A stretch of DNA of 64,000 bases from Nocardia sp. NRRL S-836 (GTDB taxonomy: Bacteria > Actinomycetota > Actinomycetes > Mycobacteriales > Pseudonocardiaceae). The notes below the pieces were generated by a model, which made no database searches, had not been told where the DNA came from, and saw only the letters and a program-made list of their open reading frames with translations. Positions within the stretch are counted from its first letter, which is position 1; every line of letters starts with the position of its first letter. Position numbers and translations under genes: made by a program. Positions 33,483 through 41,936 of this stretch are shown in pieces. The stretch covers positions 1-64,000 of the forward strand of contig NZ_LGDY01000098.1 of assembly GCF_001279525.1 (NCBI RefSeq), in the 5' to 3' direction.

Positions 33483-34690
33483 TCGTCGTGGTCGGAGCGG
33501 GTCTCGCCGGGCTGAGCGCGGCGCTGGAGCTCACCGCCGCCGGCCACGAGGTCAGCGTGCTGGAGGCGGGCGACGAGGTCGGCGGCCGGGTGCGCACGGA
33601 CGTCGTGGACGGCGTCCGGTTCGACCGGGGCTTCCAGATCATGCTGCCCGCCTACCCCGAGCTGGAACGGCTCGACCTCGGCCCGTTCCCCCTGCGCCAC
33701 CTGCGGCCCGGCGTGTTCGTGCACGACGACGGGCGGCACGACCTGCTCGCCGACCCGCGCAGCGGGCCCTCGGCGTGGGACGGGGCGCTGCGCCAGCACG
33801 TGCTGGGCGCCCGCGACCTCGCGGCGCTGGCCCGGTTCTCGGCGCAGGACGCCTTCGGGCCGGTGCGGCCGTTGCTCACCGCCCAGGACCGCACGACCCG
33901 CGACGAGCTGCGTGCCCTCGGGGTCACCGACCGCGCGGTGGAGGCGGTGTTCCGGCCGTTCCTGTCCGGGGTGTTCCTGGAACGCGAGCTGCGGACGTCG
34001 TCGCGGTTCTTCCACCTGGTGTGGCGCAGTTTCGCGCGTGGGGGAGCGGCGGTGCCCGCACTCGGCATGGGCGAGCTGCCCAGGGCGCTGGCGGAGCGGT
34101 TGCCTGCGGGGACCGTGCAGCTGGAGACCGCGGTGCGGGCCGTGCACCACGACGGGGTCGACCTCGAAGAAGGCGGCCGGGTCGCCGCGGACGCGGTCGT
34201 GGTGGCGACGGACGGCACGACGGCGGCCCGGTTGCTGCCGGGGCTGGCCGAGCCGCGCTGGAACGGCGTGACCACCTGGTACTTCGGCCCGCCGCGGTCA
34301 CCGTTGCGCGACGGCTGCCTGGTCGTCGACGCGAACGGCGGGCCGGTCGTGAACACCGCGGTGATGTCGGAGGTGTCCCGGCCGTACTCGCCACGTGCGC
34401 CGCTGGTGCAGGCCACCGTGCTGGGCGAAGCGTCCGAACAGGACGTACGCGCACACCTGAACCGTTTGTACGGCACGGACACCAGCCGCTGGGAGGTGCT
34501 GCGGCGCTACGAGATCCCGCAGGCGCTACCGGCGATGAACTCACCGCACCGCCTGCGGCAGCCTGTGCGCGCGGGTGAACGCAGGTACGTGTGCGGTGAT
34601 CACCGCGACACCAGCTCGATCCAGGGCGCGCTGCACTCGGGACGCAGGGCCGCCCACGCCGTGCTCACCGACCTGCGCGGTGCCGGGTGA
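33479..34690 (+). CDS. FAD-dependent oxidoreductase in carotenoid cluster
   Basis: 403 aa. The FAD-binding N-terminus IVVVGAGLAGLSAALELTAAG is intact, followed by VGGRVRTD, and the C-terminus carries YVCGDHRDTSSIQGALHSG. It is in the amine-oxidase / carotene-desaturase superfamily but shorter than CrtI. The substrate is unknown; a carotenoid or prenyl intermediate is likely from position. GGAGGTC lies just before the GTG, which is the fifth GTGA junction of the upstream repeat. It ends in a GTGA overlap with the photolyase gene. Confidence 0.8.
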   Translation: MIVVVGAGLAGLSAALELTAAGHEVSVLEAGDEVGGRVRTDVVDGVRFDRGFQIMLPAYPELERLDLGPFPLRHLRPGVFVHDDGRHDLLADPRSGPSAWDGALRQHVLGARDLAALARFSAQDAFGPVRPLLTAQDRTTRDELRALGVTDRAVEAVFRPFLSGVFLERELRTSSRFFHLVWRSFARGGAAVPALGMGELPRALAERLPAGTVQLETAVRAVHHDGVDLEEGGRVAADAVVVATDGTTAARLLPGLAEPRWNGVTTWYFGPPRSPLRDGCLVVDANGGPVVNTAVMSEVSRPYSPRAPLVQATVLGEASEQDVRAHLNRLYGTDTSRWEVLRRYEIPQALPAMNSPHRLRQPVRAGERRYVCGDHRDTSSIQGALHSGRRAAHAVLTDLRGAG

Positions 34691-36132
34691 CCGCACTGCT
34701 GCTGTTCGGCGACCAGCTCGGCCCGCACTTCCACGCGGGCCACGACGAGATCGTGCTCGTCGAGTCGGCGGCGGCGTTGCGGCGCAGGCCCTACCACCGG
34801 CAGAAGCTGCACCTGGTGCTGTCCGGCCTGCGGCACCTCGCCGCCGAGCTGCCCGGCCGGGTCACGCTCGTGCGCGCGAACACCTACGGCGAGGCGATCC
34901 GCGACCTCGGCCGCCCGCTCGTCGCCTACCGGCCGGGCTCCACCGCCGCGGAGCGCATGCTGCGCGAGCTGGGTGTGGAGGTGCGGCCGACGCCCGCGTT
35001 CGCATTGGGCCGCGAGGAGTTCACCGCGTGGGCGGGCGATCGCGAGCGGTTTCTGATGGAGGACTTCTACCGCCACCAGCGCGTGCGGTTCGACGTGCTG
35101 ATGGACGGCGCCGAGCCGGCCGGCGGGAGGTGGAACCTCGACGCGGAGAACCGCGAGCCGCCACCGAAACGCGCCCGGCTGGGCGTGCCGGAACCGTGGT
35201 GGCCGGAAGAGGACGACATCGACGCACGGGTGCGTGCCGACCTCGACGCGATGGACCTGCCCACCGTCGGCGGGGACGGCCCGCGCCGGTTCGCCATCAC
35301 GCGGGCCGAAGCGGTCGTGGCGCTGGAGGTGTTCGTGCGCGACCGGCTGCCGCACTTCGGCCCGCACGAGGACGCGGTGCTGACCCACGACTGGACGATG
35401 GCGCACTCGTTGCTGTCCGTGCCGCTCAACCACGGGCTGCTGCACCCGCTGGAGGTCGTCCACGCCGTCGAGGACGCCCACCGCTCCGGTGACGTGCCGC
35501 TGGCCAGCGCCGAGGGCTTCATCCGCCAGGTGCTCGGCTGGCGCGAGTACGTGTGGCACCTGTACTGGCACCTGGGCCCGGACTACCGCCGCAACAACGA
35601 GTTCCACGCCACCGAACCGCTGCCGCGGTGGTGGGCCGAGCTGCGACCGGCCGAGGTGCGCGCGGCGTGCCTGCGCACCGCGTTGGAGGGCGTGCGCGAC
35701 CACGGCTGGGTGCACCACATCCAGCGGTTGATGGTGCTGGGCAACCATGCGCTGCAACGGGGCTATGACCCGGCAGCGCTCAACGACTGGTTCGTCACGT
35801 CGTTCGTCGACGGCTTCCCGTGGGTGATGCCGGTCAACGTCATCGGCATGAGCCAGCACGCGGACGGCGGTGGCATCGCGACCAAGCCGTACCTCAGCGG
35901 TGGCGCGTACATCAACCGGATGACCGATCACTGCCGCGGCTGCTGGTTCGACCCGAAGCGGCGCACGGGACCGCGGGCGTGCCCGTTCACCGCGGGCTAC
36001 TGGGCGTGGCTCGCCCGGCACGAGCAGCGGGTGCGCGGCAACCACCGCATGCTGCGGGCCGTCCAGGGCCTGCGGCGGCTGGCGGACCTGGACGAGGTGC
36101 GTGCCCAGGAACGCACCCGCGACCTGTTCTGA
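34687..36132 (+). CDS. Cryptochrome/photolyase family protein, Fe-S type
   Basis: 481 aa. It matches the FeS-BCP (prokaryotic 6-4 photolyase-like) family: LLLFGDQLGPHF at the start, the FAD-site region GFIRQVLGWREYVWHLYW, FPWVMPVNVIGMSQHADGG, and the cluster cysteines in CRGCWF and RACPF, with a further Cys upstream (RAACLRTALEG). These enzymes repair UV lesions in DNA using light. Placement within a light-controlled carotenoid operon fits photoprotection. Starts by GTGA overlap with the oxidoreductase gene. Confidence 0.87.
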   Translation: MTALLLFGDQLGPHFHAGHDEIVLVESAAALRRRPYHRQKLHLVLSGLRHLAAELPGRVTLVRANTYGEAIRDLGRPLVAYRPGSTAAERMLRELGVEVRPTPAFALGREEFTAWAGDRERFLMEDFYRHQRVRFDVLMDGAEPAGGRWNLDAENREPPPKRARLGVPEPWWPEEDDIDARVRADLDAMDLPTVGGDGPRRFAITRAEAVVALEVFVRDRLPHFGPHEDAVLTHDWTMAHSLLSVPLNHGLLHPLEVVHAVEDAHRSGDVPLASAEGFIRQVLGWREYVWHLYWHLGPDYRRNNEFHATEPLPRWWAELRPAEVRAACLRTALEGVRDHGWVHHIQRLMVLGNHALQRGYDPAALNDWFVTSFVDGFPWVMPVNVIGMSQHADGGGIATKPYLSGGAYINRMTDHCRGCWFDPKRRTGPRACPFTAGYWAWLARHEQRVRGNHRMLRAVQGLRRLADLDEVRAQERTRDLF

Positions 36133-36150
36133 TCGCGGGCGGTCGCGGGG

Positions 36151-37014
36151 TCAGCGGACCTGGGACAGCACGAGGTGGACGGCCTCGGTGAGCGAGCGCG
36201 GAGTCCGCACGGACGGCGGCAGCGAGAGCCCTGACCAGCCGGGACCGGCGACCGCGATCACCGCCCCCGACTGCGCGGCGAGCTCCGCCAGCGGCACCTG
36301 CAGGGCGAGGTCGGCCCGGTGCGCCCACACCAGCGCGACGGCGGGACGCAGCCGCGCCACGGCGTCGCACAACGCCCGGGCCGGCACCCGCGGGCCGAGG
36401 TTGCGCCACAGCACGTCCTGCTCGGACAGCGCGGCGCCGAGCGCCTCCAACGCCAGGCCGTGCTGCTCCTCGGGGGCGCACGAGAGCAGCGCCGCGAGCA
36501 CGCCGGGGCTGTGCGACAGCGGCACGCCGCGCAGGGTGTGCAGCAGGCTGGAGGTCGCGAGGTGCTCGACCTCCACGCCACGGCCGCGCTGGGCCACCAG
36601 GTGCCCGAGCTCCACCAGGCACGGCGCGAACACCTGGTCCCACGCGGCCACCACGCCGTGGTCGGTGAGCAGCTTGGCCGCGACGTCGAGCATCAGCGGC
36701 AGGTCGAGGCGTTTGGCGGCGGTGATGAACCCGCGCCGGGCCGCCTCTGCCACGTCGTCGCCGAGAACCGCGTGCGGCCTGGGCAGCAGCGGTGCCGCCG
36801 AGCGCTGTGCCAGCTCGGCCGCGGCGGCGGGCGCGACGCCCTGACCGGTCAGCGCGACCATCCGGCGCAGCACCTCGACGTCGGCGTCCTCGTAACGGCG
36901 GTGGCCGCCCTGGGTGCGCCCCGACGGTCCCAGGCCGTAGCGCTGGTCCCACGTCCTCAACGTGACAGGGGAGACGCCGAGCATCGCGGCGACAGCGCGC
37001 GGTGCGTAGGTCAC
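36151..37014 (-). CDS. MerR-type regulator with B12-binding domain (CarH/LitR-like)
   Basis: 287 aa from the GTG at 37014. A MerR helix-turn-helix (AVAAMLGVSPVTLRTWDQR) is followed by a four-helix B12-cap region containing EVEHLATSS, then a Rossmann-type cobalamin domain with the axial-ligand motif PEEQHGLAL. CarH proteins bind adenosylcobalamin, repress carotenoid genes in the dark and release DNA in light. The Trp of the usual Wx9EH cap motif is not in place here, so the light response may differ. Coupled (GTGA) to the WhiB gene. Confidence 0.82.
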   Translation of the reverse strand: MTYAPRAVAAMLGVSPVTLRTWDQRYGLGPSGRTQGGHRRYEDADVEVLRRMVALTGQGVAPAAAAELAQRSAAPLLPRPHAVLGDDVAEAARRGFITAAKRLDLPLMLDVAAKLLTDHGVVAAWDQVFAPCLVELGHLVAQRGRGVEVEHLATSSLLHTLRGVPLSHSPGVLAALLSCAPEEQHGLALEALGAALSEQDVLWRNLGPRVPARALCDAVARLRPAVALVWAHRADLALQVPLAELAAQSGAVIAVAGPGWSGLSLPPSVRTPRSLTEAVHLVLSQVR

Positions 37015-37298
37015 CGACGGCGCGCGCGCTCGGAGAGGATCGCCCTCAGTTCGCTCTCCCCGAGCCCGCCCCAGACGCCGAACGTCTCGTGCACCTCCAG
37101 CGCGTGCGAACGGCACTTCTCCATCACCGGGCAGCGCTGGCAGATCGCCTTCGCCGCGGCTTCGCGCTGGTCACGCGCGGCGCCGCGTTCGTTGGGGGTG
37201 TGGAAGAAGTACGCGCTGTCCATGCCCCGGCACAGGCCGGACAGCTGCCAGTCCCAGGATTCGGCGACAGGCCTGGGCAAACGCGACAATTCAGGCAT
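37011..37298 (-). CDS. WhiB family Fe-S regulator
   Basis: 95 aa. Cluster cysteines at positions 23, 53, 56 and 62 (GLCRG, CQRCPVMEKC) and the GVWGG turn (74-78) define the family; a basic tail (SERARRR) follows. WhiB-like proteins bind a 4Fe-4S cluster and usually work with a sigma factor. Here it sits upstream of and is coupled to the CarH-like gene, so both probably regulate the carotenoid genes. AGAGGTG precedes the ATG. Confidence 0.9.
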   Translation of the reverse strand: MPELSRLPRPVAESWDWQLSGLCRGMDSAYFFHTPNERGAARDQREAAAKAICQRCPVMEKCRSHALEVHETFGVWGGLGESELRAILSERARRR

Positions 37299-37338
37299 AG
37301 CGCACCTCTGCGGGCTCGAACGGGTGCTGACTCCACCT

Positions 37339-37367
37339 ACCTTAAAATCGATTCAAAATCGGTGCAA
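37339..37367 (-). promoter_or_regulatory. Promoter of the whiB-merR operon with direct repeats
   Basis: On the minus strand TTGCAC (37362-37367) and TAAGGT (37339-37344) stand 17 bp apart. The spacer is an AT-rich block with two 11-bp direct repeats, GATTTTGAATC and GATTTTAAGGT. CarH of Thermus binds 11-bp direct repeats overlapping a promoter, so this may be the operator of the CarH-like protein. The site is unlike all surrounding sequence in base composition. Confidence 0.6.
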
Positions 37368-37377
37368 CTTGAGTCGC

Positions 37378-38340
37378 TCAGTCGGGGAACCTGCCGCTGC
37401 GGCGCAGGGCGTACCGGCGCTCGGCGTAGGCGAGGTCGTCGCGCCACAAGCGGGCCGCCGCCCAGCGCATGACCGGGCGCAACGCTCCTGCGGCTGGTTT
37501 GGCCAGCGCGAACCCGCGGCGGTCCGAGTGCGCGATGGTCGCCTCCACGACCGCGGTGCGGCCCTCACCGATCGGGGTCGCGTGCGTCTCGACCACGCTG
37601 CCCTCGCCCTCACCCTCGACGATGTGCATCACGACCGTGCGCGGTTCGGGGCAGGTGAACGCCGCCACCACCGGCACGCCGACCCGGCCCGCGAGCCGGA
37701 AGGTGACCTCGACCAGGAACCTGTCGTCCTCCTCGGTCGGCGTCTCCAGCACCCGCAGGTTCGCGAACGAGTACGGGTGGAACCACGCGCCGTGCCACGG
37801 GTCGAGCCGGTTCGCGACCACGTCCTCCGGGTCGCACCGGCCGATCAGCGTGGCCACCGCGTCGATCGCCCCGGCCGGCGGGCGCTGCGGCAGCACCGGC
37901 GCGGGCAGCGGTTCCTCACCGCCGACGTCGTCGAGCCGCACCCACACCAGCACGCCGTCGTCGTGAGCGGGATACGGCGTCCACGCGCCGAACCGCTTGC
38001 CGTCGAGCGCGAGCCCGTGCCAGCGGCAGATCAGCCTGCCCTCGGCCACGGCGCCGTCGCACAGTGGCGCGCCCAGGTGCGGGCACGACCCGGAACCGGC
38101 CATCAGCACGTCGTGCGGCCCGCGCCACAGCACGACCTCCCGCCCGGCGATCGTGCGCCCGCACACCTTCCCGCGCGCGACGTCCCGGCTCGCCCCCGCG
38201 ACGAACCAGTTGCCCGACGGCCGGGCGGTCGCGCGCTTGAGCGCCGCCTCGATCAACGCCGGTTTGGCGTCCTGCCACGTGGGGCGTTGCTCGCGCCACG
38301 GCGGGCTGGAGTAGATCCGCAGCGGAATGCGGTCGCGCAT
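37378..38340 (-). CDS. Rieske 2Fe-2S protein with DUF5914 domain
   Basis: 320 aa. The Rieske cluster motif is CPHLGAPLCDG then CRWHG (CxH and CxxH), around residues 80-105. The C-terminal two thirds match DUF5914, a ring-hydroxylase-like alpha domain (DPWHGAWFHPYSF). It could be an oxygenase that hydroxylates the carotenoid ring, but this is inference from the cluster. The ATG at 38340 follows GAAGGGAAG, 13 bp after the crtB stop on the same strand. Confidence 0.82.
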   Translation of the reverse strand: MRDRIPLRIYSSPPWREQRPTWQDAKPALIEAALKRATARPSGNWFVAGASRDVARGKVCGRTIAGREVVLWRGPHDVLMAGSGSCPHLGAPLCDGAVAEGRLICRWHGLALDGKRFGAWTPYPAHDDGVLVWVRLDDVGGEEPLPAPVLPQRPPAGAIDAVATLIGRCDPEDVVANRLDPWHGAWFHPYSFANLRVLETPTEEDDRFLVEVTFRLAGRVGVPVVAAFTCPEPRTVVMHIVEGEGEGSVVETHATPIGEGRTAVVEATIAHSDRRGFALAKPAAGALRPVMRWAAARLWRDDLAYAERRYALRRSGRFPD

Positions 38341-38353
38341 GGACTTCCCTTCG

Positions 38354-39280
38354 TCAGGCCGCACGGGCGAACACCGCCCTCGCCAGAGCCGGGAGGGCGA
38401 CGGCGAGCCGGCGGCCGTTGGACACGGCGACGCGGCGTGACAGCACGTCGTAGCCGGCCTCCTCCACGAGGTCGAGGATGCGGCCGTAGAGCCGGTACGC
38501 CGTCAGGACGCACGGTCGTGAACGCGGCGCGAGCATCGCGATACCCGGCCACGCCTCGGTGTACACCTTCTTCGCGCGCTGCACCTGGTCGCGCAGCGCG
38601 GCCCGCACGTGCTCGTCGGCACAGCCCACCTTCCGCGCGTGCAGCAGCCGTTCGCGGTCGACGCCGAACGCCGCGAGCTCGTCCGCGGGCAGGTAGACGC
38701 GGCCGCGGTCGAGGTCCTCGCCGACGTCGCGGATGAAGTTGGTGAGCTGGAACGCGATGCCGAGCGCGGCGGCGGCGGGCTCGGCCTCCTCGCGCGGCAC
38801 GCTGGTGCCCAGCACGGGCAGCACCTGCAACCCGATCACGGCGGCGGAACCGTGCACGTACACCTTCAGATCGGCGAACGTCGGGTAGTCGGTGGTGGTC
38901 AGGTCCATGCGCATGGACGTCATGAAGTCGCGGAAGTGGACGTGCGGGATCTCGTAGCGGTGTGCGGTGTCGAGCAGGGCCGACATCACCGGGTCGGCGG
39001 AGCTGTTGTCGTGCAACGCGGCGGCGAGGTTCCGCTCGGCCTCGGCGAGCGCGGCCCGCTTCTGGTCGAGTCCACTGTGGAGGTCGTCGACGATGTCGTC
39101 GACCCAGCGCGCGAACCCGTACAGCGCGTGGACGGCGGGGCGTTGCTCCGGACTGAGCAACCGGGTTGCGAGGTAGTAGGTGCGGCCGTGTTCGGCGTTG
39201 AGCGCACGGCACCGCCGGTACGCCTCACGCAGGGCTGGTGCGGTGATGCCGGCGGCGTCGAGCTCCCGGTCTGCGGACAT
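38354..39280 (-). CDS. crtB: Phytoene synthase
   Basis: 308 aa. Both Asp-rich motifs of the trans-prenyl synthase family are present, DDIVDD (around 61) and DVGED (around 165), with the signature YGFARWVDD and [14 protein letters not shown]. It joins two GGPP molecules to phytoene. It is divergent from crtE, with 120 bp between them; a weak promoter (TTGTGC, 19 bp, TAGCGT) can be read upstream of it at 39287-39317. Confidence 0.92.
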   Translation of the reverse strand: MSADRELDAAGITAPALREAYRRCRALNAEHGRTYYLATRLLSPEQRPAVHALYGFARWVDDIVDDLHSGLDQKRAALAEAERNLAAALHDNSSADPVMSALLDTAHRYEIPHVHFRDFMTSMRMDLTTTDYPTFADLKVYVHGSAAVIGLQVLPVLGTSVPREEAEPAAAALGIAFQLTNFIRDVGEDLDRGRVYLPADELAAFGVDRERLLHARKVGCADEHVRAALRDQVQRAKKVYTEAWPGIAMLAPRSRPCVLTAYRLYGRILDLVEEAGYDVLSRRVAVSNGRRLAVALPALARAVFARAA

Positions 39281-39400
39281 GCGCTCACGCTAAGACCGGC
39301 TGTGTCGCCGTGCACAACGACGGCACTCATCATGCGAACCGGCCCGAGCGCTGTTTAGCTCGGTCCCACCTGACCAGGACGACCGCCGAGAGGGGCGACG

Positions 39401-40465
39401 ATGTCGCTGCTGACCAGCGTGGCCACCCGTGTGTCCAGGGTGGACGACTTCGCCGCCCGGTTCGACGTGGCGCTGCGGGAGTTCCTCGCGGACCGCCCCG
39501 ACGTCGTTCCGGAGCTCGCCGCCGAGCTGCGCGAGCTGCTGTCGGCCGGGGGCAAGCGGATCCGCCCGAGGTTCGCGTGGGAGGGCTGGCGTGCCGCCGG
39601 GGGCGGTGAGCAGGACGGCGTGCTGCGCGCCCTGGTCGCACTGGAACTGCTGCAGTGCTGCGCGCTCGTGCACGACGACGTGATGGACCGGTCCGCGATG
39701 CGGCGCGGCCGGCCGTCGGTGCACGAGCTGTTCGCCCTGCGCCACCGCCGGGAGCGGTGGGCGGGCAGCGCGCGCCAGTACGGCGACTCGGCCGCGGTGC
39801 TCGTCGGTGACCTCGCGCTGGCCTGGGCGGACGACGCCATGGTCACCGCGGGGCTGTCCCCGGCGGCCCTGCAACGCGCCTGGGTGCCGTGGCAGGCGAT
39901 GCGCACCGAGATGATGGCCGGTCAGCACCTCGACCTGCTGGGCGTCGCGCGCCGGGAGGAGTCGCTGGAGCAGGCGCTGCGTGTGGCGGCGCTCAAGACC
40001 GCCGCCTACACCGTGGAACGTCCGTTGCACCTCGGCGCGGCCATCACGGGTGCCGACCAGGACGTGGTGGCGTGCCTGCGGGAGTTCGGCCGCGACGTCG
40101 GGGTGGCGTTCCAGCTGCGCGACGACCTGATCGGCGTGTTCGGCGACCCCTCCGTGACCGGCAAGCCGGTCGGCGAGGACCTGCGGGAGGGCAAGCGGAC
40201 GGCGTTGATGGCGATCGCGCTCACTCGCGCCACCAACGGGTCGGCGGCCGTGCTGCGGCGCAGCCTCACCGGCCCGGTGACCGACCGGCTCGTGGAGCAG
40301 GTGTGCGACCTGCTGGTGGAGCTGGGCGCGGTCGCCGCGGTCGAGGAGCACATCGACATACTGGTGGCGAACGCGCTGCAGGCGCTGGAGCGCGCCGCGC
40401 TCGAGCCGGCGGCGACACACGAGTTGATCAGGCTGGCCGGCCAGGCCACCGTGCGGAAGGCGTGA
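39401..40465 (+). CDS. crtE: Polyprenyl (geranylgeranyl) diphosphate synthase
   Basis: 354 aa. The first Asp-rich motif is DDVMD with its context CALVHDDVMDRSAMRRGRP; the second is DDLIGVFGD. GGKRIRPRF upstream is the substrate-binding segment. It should make GGPP, the precursor used by the neighbouring CrtB. GAGAGGGG precedes the ATG. crtI follows 7 bp after it, so the two form an operon. Confidence 0.9.
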   Translation: MSLLTSVATRVSRVDDFAARFDVALREFLADRPDVVPELAAELRELLSAGGKRIRPRFAWEGWRAAGGGEQDGVLRALVALELLQCCALVHDDVMDRSAMRRGRPSVHELFALRHRRERWAGSARQYGDSAAVLVGDLALAWADDAMVTAGLSPAALQRAWVPWQAMRTEMMAGQHLDLLGVARREESLEQALRVAALKTAAYTVERPLHLGAAITGADQDVVACLREFGRDVGVAFQLRDDLIGVFGDPSVTGKPVGEDLREGKRTALMAIALTRATNGSAAVLRRSLTGPVTDRLVEQVCDLLVELGAVAAVEEHIDILVANALQALERAALEPAATHELIRLAGQATVRKA

Positions 40466-40472
40466 CCGGGTA

Positions 40473-41936
40473 GTGGTGAACGTGGTGAAGGGCCGCACCG
40501 ACCGGGTGGTCGTGGTCGGCGCGGGGCTCTCCGGGCTGTCGGCAGCGCTGCACCTGCGCGGTGCGGGGCACGAGGTGACGGTGCTCGAACGCGAGCCGCA
40601 CCCCGGCGGGCTCGCCGGCCGGCTCGACGTGGACGGGCACCGGATCGACACCGGGCCGACCGTGCTGACCATGCCGGAGCTGCTCGACGACGCGTTCGCC
40701 GCCGTGGGCCAGCGGCGCGCCGACCACCTCGAACTGCTGCCGTTGCACCCGGCCTACCGAGCGACGTTCGCCGACGGTTCCGCGCTCGACGTGCACACCG
40801 ACGGCGAGCGGATGGAGCAGGCGGTCCGCGACTTCGCGGGCGATCGGGAGGCGCGGGGGTACCGCGACCTGCGGGCGTGGCTGACGAAGCTGTACGAGGT
40901 CGAGCGCGACCGGTTCATCGGCGCGAGCTTCGACTCGCCGCTCGACCTGGTGGGACCGGACCTGGTGCGGCTCACCCGGCTGGGTGGCTTCGGTTCGCTG
41001 GACCGGGCCGTGGGGAGGTTCCTGCACGACGAACGGCTGCGCCGGGTGTTCACGTTCCAGGCGCTCTACGCCGGTGTCGCGCCGAAGGACGCCCTGGCCG
41101 CGTACGCCGTCATCGCCTACATGGACACCATTGCCGGGGTGTGGTTCCCACGCGGCGGCATGCGCGCGGTGCCGCAGTCACTGGCCGACGCGGCGGCACG
41201 CGCCGGTGTGCAGTTCCACTACGGCGTCGAGGTCGACCAGCTCGACCGCACCGGACACCGCGTCACGGCGGTGCGCACGGCCGACGCGCGGTTCCCCTGC
41301 GACGCCGTGGTGCTCGCGACCGGCCCGGCCCAGAGCACGCGGCTGCTGCGCGGCGAGCCACGCCGGCTCCTGCCGCTGCGCTGGTCGCCCTCAGCCGTCG
41401 TCGTGCACCTGAGCGCCCGGCGCGTGGCCGACGACCTCGCACACCACACGATCTCGTTCGGCGACCGGTGGGACGACACGTTCGACCAGATCATCCGGCG
41501 GGGTGAGCTGATGAGCGACCCGTCGTTGCTGCTGACGACCCCGACGCTCACCGACCCGGCCCTCGCGCCGGAGGGCAGGCACCTGCAGTACCTGCTGGCG
41601 CCGTGCCCGAACCTCGACGCCGCCCCGCTCCGCTGGGACGTGATGGCGCAGCGGTACGCCGAGCAGCTCGTCGACGAGATGACCGCGCGCAAGCTCGTCG
41701 TGGACGCGGAGCCGCTCGCCGTGGTGACCCCGGACGACTGGGCCCGTGCCGGTCAGGCGGCGGGCACGCCGTTCTCCGCCGCCCACACGTTCGCCCAGAC
41801 CGGTCCGTTCCGGCCGGGCAACCTGCCGTTCCGCGACGGCAACGTGGTGCTGGCGGGCAGCGGCACCACGCCCGGCGTCGGCATCCCGCCGGTGCTGATC
41901 TCCGGGCGGCTCGCGGCTCAGCGGCTGTCGGCGTAG
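40473..41936 (+). CDS. crtI: Phytoene desaturase
   Basis: 487 aa. N-terminal FAD motif VVVVGAGLSGLSAALHLRGAG, the CrtI segment RIDTGPTVLTMPELLDDAF, and the C-terminal GTTPGVGIPPVLISGRLAAQRL, which is a bacterial phytoene desaturase hallmark. It converts phytoene to lycopene in four desaturation steps. Two GTG codons (40473, 40476) can start it. The 3' end overlaps the convergent MFS gene by 19 bp. Confidence 0.92.
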   Translation: MVNVVKGRTDRVVVVGAGLSGLSAALHLRGAGHEVTVLEREPHPGGLAGRLDVDGHRIDTGPTVLTMPELLDDAFAAVGQRRADHLELLPLHPAYRATFADGSALDVHTDGERMEQAVRDFAGDREARGYRDLRAWLTKLYEVERDRFIGASFDSPLDLVGPDLVRLTRLGGFGSLDRAVGRFLHDERLRRVFTFQALYAGVAPKDALAAYAVIAYMDTIAGVWFPRGGMRAVPQSLADAAARAGVQFHYGVEVDQLDRTGHRVTAVRTADARFPCDAVVLATGPAQSTRLLRGEPRRLLPLRWSPSAVVVHLSARRVADDLAHHTISFGDRWDDTFDQIIRRGELMSDPSLLLTTPTLTDPALAPEGRHLQYLLAPCPNLDAAPLRWDVMAQRYAEQLVDEMTARKLVVDAEPLAVVTPDDWARAGQAAGTPFSAAHTFAQTGPFRPGNLPFRDGNVVLAGSGTTPGVGIPPVLISGRLAAQRLSA

